Source: Lingula anatina
Taxonomy: Eukaryota > Brachiopoda > Lingulata > Lingulida > Lingulidae
Direction of reading: 5' to 3'
DNA length: 64,000 nucleotides
Assembly: GCF_001039355.2 (NCBI RefSeq)
Contig: NW_019775236.1
Span: 414,382 to 478,381, forward strand
Shown: positions 48,401 to 64,000 of the stretch, piece by piece
How positions within the stretch are numbered: the stretch's first letter is position 1
Layout: each line of letters starts with the position of its first letter
Notes under the pieces: generated by a model
What the model saw: only the letters and a program-made list of their open reading frames with translations
What the model was told of the DNA's origin: nothing
Databases searched by the model: none
Position numbers and translations under genes: made by a program

Positions 48401-49017
48401 ACCAAGATTTGAGTGCACCAAGTGGAAAAGAAATGGTCCCTCCTTTTATAGACAGTTTCTGTAACAAAGGATTGAGAAATTTCACAAAAGTGAAGCTTGG
48501 CACCAAAGCCATGAACACATGGAATTTCAGGAAACTGAGATTTCAACAAGGATGACCTTGCTTGGTGTTTGCTGACTTAAATAGGAGCAGTGTGTATGTT
48601 GCTGTCAAGGGCAATTCAGAGAGGAACTTTTTGAAACATGGGGAGAATATGCTAGAACGTGGGTCCTTTGCATGGCTAATTGTTATTTTACCTGCATTGT
48701 TATACTACTACTACCAAGATGCCTTTTAACCATAACAGTTGGTATTTTGAAGGTATTTTTTAATTGGTCAGTTATGAGCAGTTTCAGATCTTCAGGTGCA
48801 GATCTACTCGAGGTGCTCTCATTGTGAAAGTTAACAAGTATCAACAGTTATGTCATTGTAGATAGTCACTTAAGATCTCAGTGGTTAAAAGAGTCACTTA
48901 AGATCTCAGTGGTTAAAAGAGAAACCAATATCTTTTTCTTCCCAGTCCTGTAATTAACTTGTGGTTTGGTTTCGGAGTATTTGATTGCTGCAAGGCAATT
49001 TGCTCATACATGTGCAA
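48385..49017. repeat. duplicated segment D3, copy 1
   Basis: This 633-bp stretch, beginning inside the UBE2F terminal exon, recurs at 49019-49651 right after a single N. It includes a 28-bp tandem pair (48864-48919), present in both copies. Confidence 0.95.
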
Positions 49018-50464
49018 NTATGCAAAAAGGTAAACCAAGATTTGAGTGCACCAAGTGGAAAAGAAATGGTCCCTCCTTTTATAGACAGTTTCTGTAACAA
49101 AGGATTGAGAAATTTCACAAAAGTGAAGCTTGGCACCAAAGCCATGAACACATGGAATTTCAGGAAACTGAGATTTCAACAAGGATGACCTTGCTTGGTG
49201 TTTGCTGACTTAAATAGGAGCAGTGTGTATGTTGCTGTCAAGGGCAATTCAGAGAGGAACTTTTTGAAACATGGGGAGAATATGCTAGAACGTGGGTCCT
49301 TTGCATGGCTAATTGTTATTTTACCTGCATTGTTATACTACTACTACCAAGATGCCTTTTAACCATAACAGTTGGTATTTTGAAGGTATTTTTTAATTGG
49401 TCAGTTATGAGCAGTTTCAGATCTTCAGGTGCAGATCTACTCGAGGTGCTCTCATTGTGAAAGTTAACAAGTATCAACAGTTATGTCATTGTAGATAGTC
49501 ACTTAAGATCTCAGTGGTTAAAAGAGTCACTTAAGATCTCAGTGGTTAAAAGAGAAACCAATATCTTTTTCTTCCCAGTCCTGTAATTAACTTGTGGTTT
49601 GGTTTCGGAGTATTTGATTGCTGCAAGGCAATTTGCTCATACATGTGCAATGTGAATTATAACATTTTCAATAATTATAATTGAATTTTTCTGTTAAAGC
49701 AAACTCGTTGATGTCTGTGAAGGGGTACTTGAGGCTTTTCTTGCTACATTGTAAGTTTTATGGATAAAAGTTTTGAGGAAAATGATAAATAGGTAATACA
49801 TAAAAAATTCTTTCCTCCCCCCCCCTCCCCAAAGTTGGAACAACAATGACAGTACTTTAGAAATTACTTCTGAAAACAGTTTGGTTTTGACTTGGCACAA
49901 ATGTAGCCATATAATAACACATTTTATATTGTGAAGAATGGAAAAACTTGTAATAAAAGTGACTTAAAATTCTGTGAACGAATTTCATGTGAAAAATGCT
50001 TTATTTTACTTTGACTTGAGTGAAACTTCAGTTACGGTTTGTATTTGGTTCCTTCACAGCACAAAAGAAAAGCAGTTCAAAGTTTATTTAAAACCAAAAC
50101 AGATTTATTTGTACATACATCACTATATACAAACAAAACATCAAATTTACACACAAGCTGCTTAAATATTTGTACTGCTACCAATAAAAATACAGTCAAC
50201 ATATGAAGACATGACAAACTATCCAAAAATAATATGGATAAGTTTTGAGGCAATCGTTTTACACCTTTTAACATGATGCAATAAGTGAGGCAAATCTAGT
50301 CTAAAAGCTTTTTGATTGCCTGACAGAAAACGTAACTTGTTTCTACCAATCTGCTATTATGCACGTTTAACAGTACGATTTACTGTATCTCTGTAAGTTT
50401 TATGTTATTCCAAAATACACATCCTGAAAATTTTTTTCTTCACAGTTTGGATGAAGTGTAACAA
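48401..50464. other. intergenic region between convergent UBE2F and ULK4
   Basis: Holds the UBE2F 3' UTR, the D3 duplication, the single-N join at 49018 and the ULK4 3' UTR. Minus-strand AATAAA signals at 50083-50088 and 50104-50109, about 360-380 bases after the ULK4 stop, are good candidates for its polyadenylation. No other gene is seen. Confidence 0.6.
49019..49651. repeat. duplicated segment D3, copy 2
   Basis: Repeats 48385-49017 and then continues into unique sequence. It contains only the last few codons of UBE2F and so is not a second gene. Confidence 0.95.
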
Positions 50465-63731
<13,267 letters not shown>

Positions 63732-64000
63732 CTATAATTATTTCAAAATATTATTTACTGATTATCTATCTATAATAATGAAGAAGTAATTTAATTATGT
63801 ATTCATATTATGTATGTGCAATATTTGATACAATATTAATAATTTTCCAAGTTTTGTGCAAGTTTGTAACAAACTTTTACATATTATGGATCTGATGATC
63901 TATAGACAAAGAAATATCTTGAAATATTACTAGTCGATAAACATTCCCCACAAGTTTTCAAATAACAGCACATCCCCCAAATCATACTTGCTTATTATCC
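63732..64000. other. ULK4 intron reaching the window edge
   Basis: AT-rich sequence right of the acceptor of exon 63581-63731. No kinase exon is found before the edge. Confidence 0.7.

Noticed and set aside
49019-49188. Second UBE2F-like coding fragment after the N
   Set aside because: It repeats only the last codons and the 3' UTR of UBE2F within a duplicated scaffold end.

Overview
The window is eukaryotic nuclear DNA from an animal. Genes are split by many GT-AG introns, the sequence is AT-rich, and there are many microsatellites, MITE-like repeats and one LINE remnant. The gene families and the large YWTD-propeller receptor fit an invertebrate metazoan. A marine lophotrochozoan such as a bivalve mollusc is my best guess, but no marker in the window proves it. 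The scaffold has one 509-base gap and four single-N joins. Around the gap and three of the joins the same sequence appears two or three times, which looks like unmerged contig ends or haplotypes.

Layout, left to right. (1) 33-374: a 342-bp MITE. (2) 682-3661, plus: a PDZ-domain protein with a short C-terminal coiled coil. (3) 5326-26245, minus: a 32-exon single-pass receptor. I assembled its splice phases by eye; they stay in register and give 1746 residues. It has a signal peptide, four propeller+EGF pairs as in LRP5/6, three sushi-like modules, a Thr-rich stalk, one membrane segment and an 83-residue tail. (4) 28105-44416, minus: VPS25 of ESCRT-II, six exons, 177 residues. Exons 4 and 5 each appear twice because of the duplicated scaffold segments. 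(5) 44930-45419: a truncated LINE reverse transcriptase. (6) 46250-48400, plus: UBE2F, the NEDD8-conjugating E2, six exons, 184 residues, complete. (7) 50465-63731, minus: ULK4, with 28 exons in the window (1166 codons plus stop). The N-terminal part of its kinase domain lies beyond the right edge.

These genes do not form an operon-like unit; they are ordinary neighbours. VPS25 and UBE2F are divergent. UBE2F and ULK4 are convergent. The PDZ gene and the receptor are convergent.

The most interesting object is the receptor. It combines an LRP5/6-type ectodomain with sushi-like modules and a mucin-like stalk where LRP5/6 has LDLR class A repeats, and it has a short tail without PPPSPxS motifs. 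Each extracellular module is bounded by phase-1 introns, as expected from exon shuffling. A second point of interest is the MITE family at 33-374 and 33580-33921, whose internal hairpin keeps its pairing through a compensatory change.
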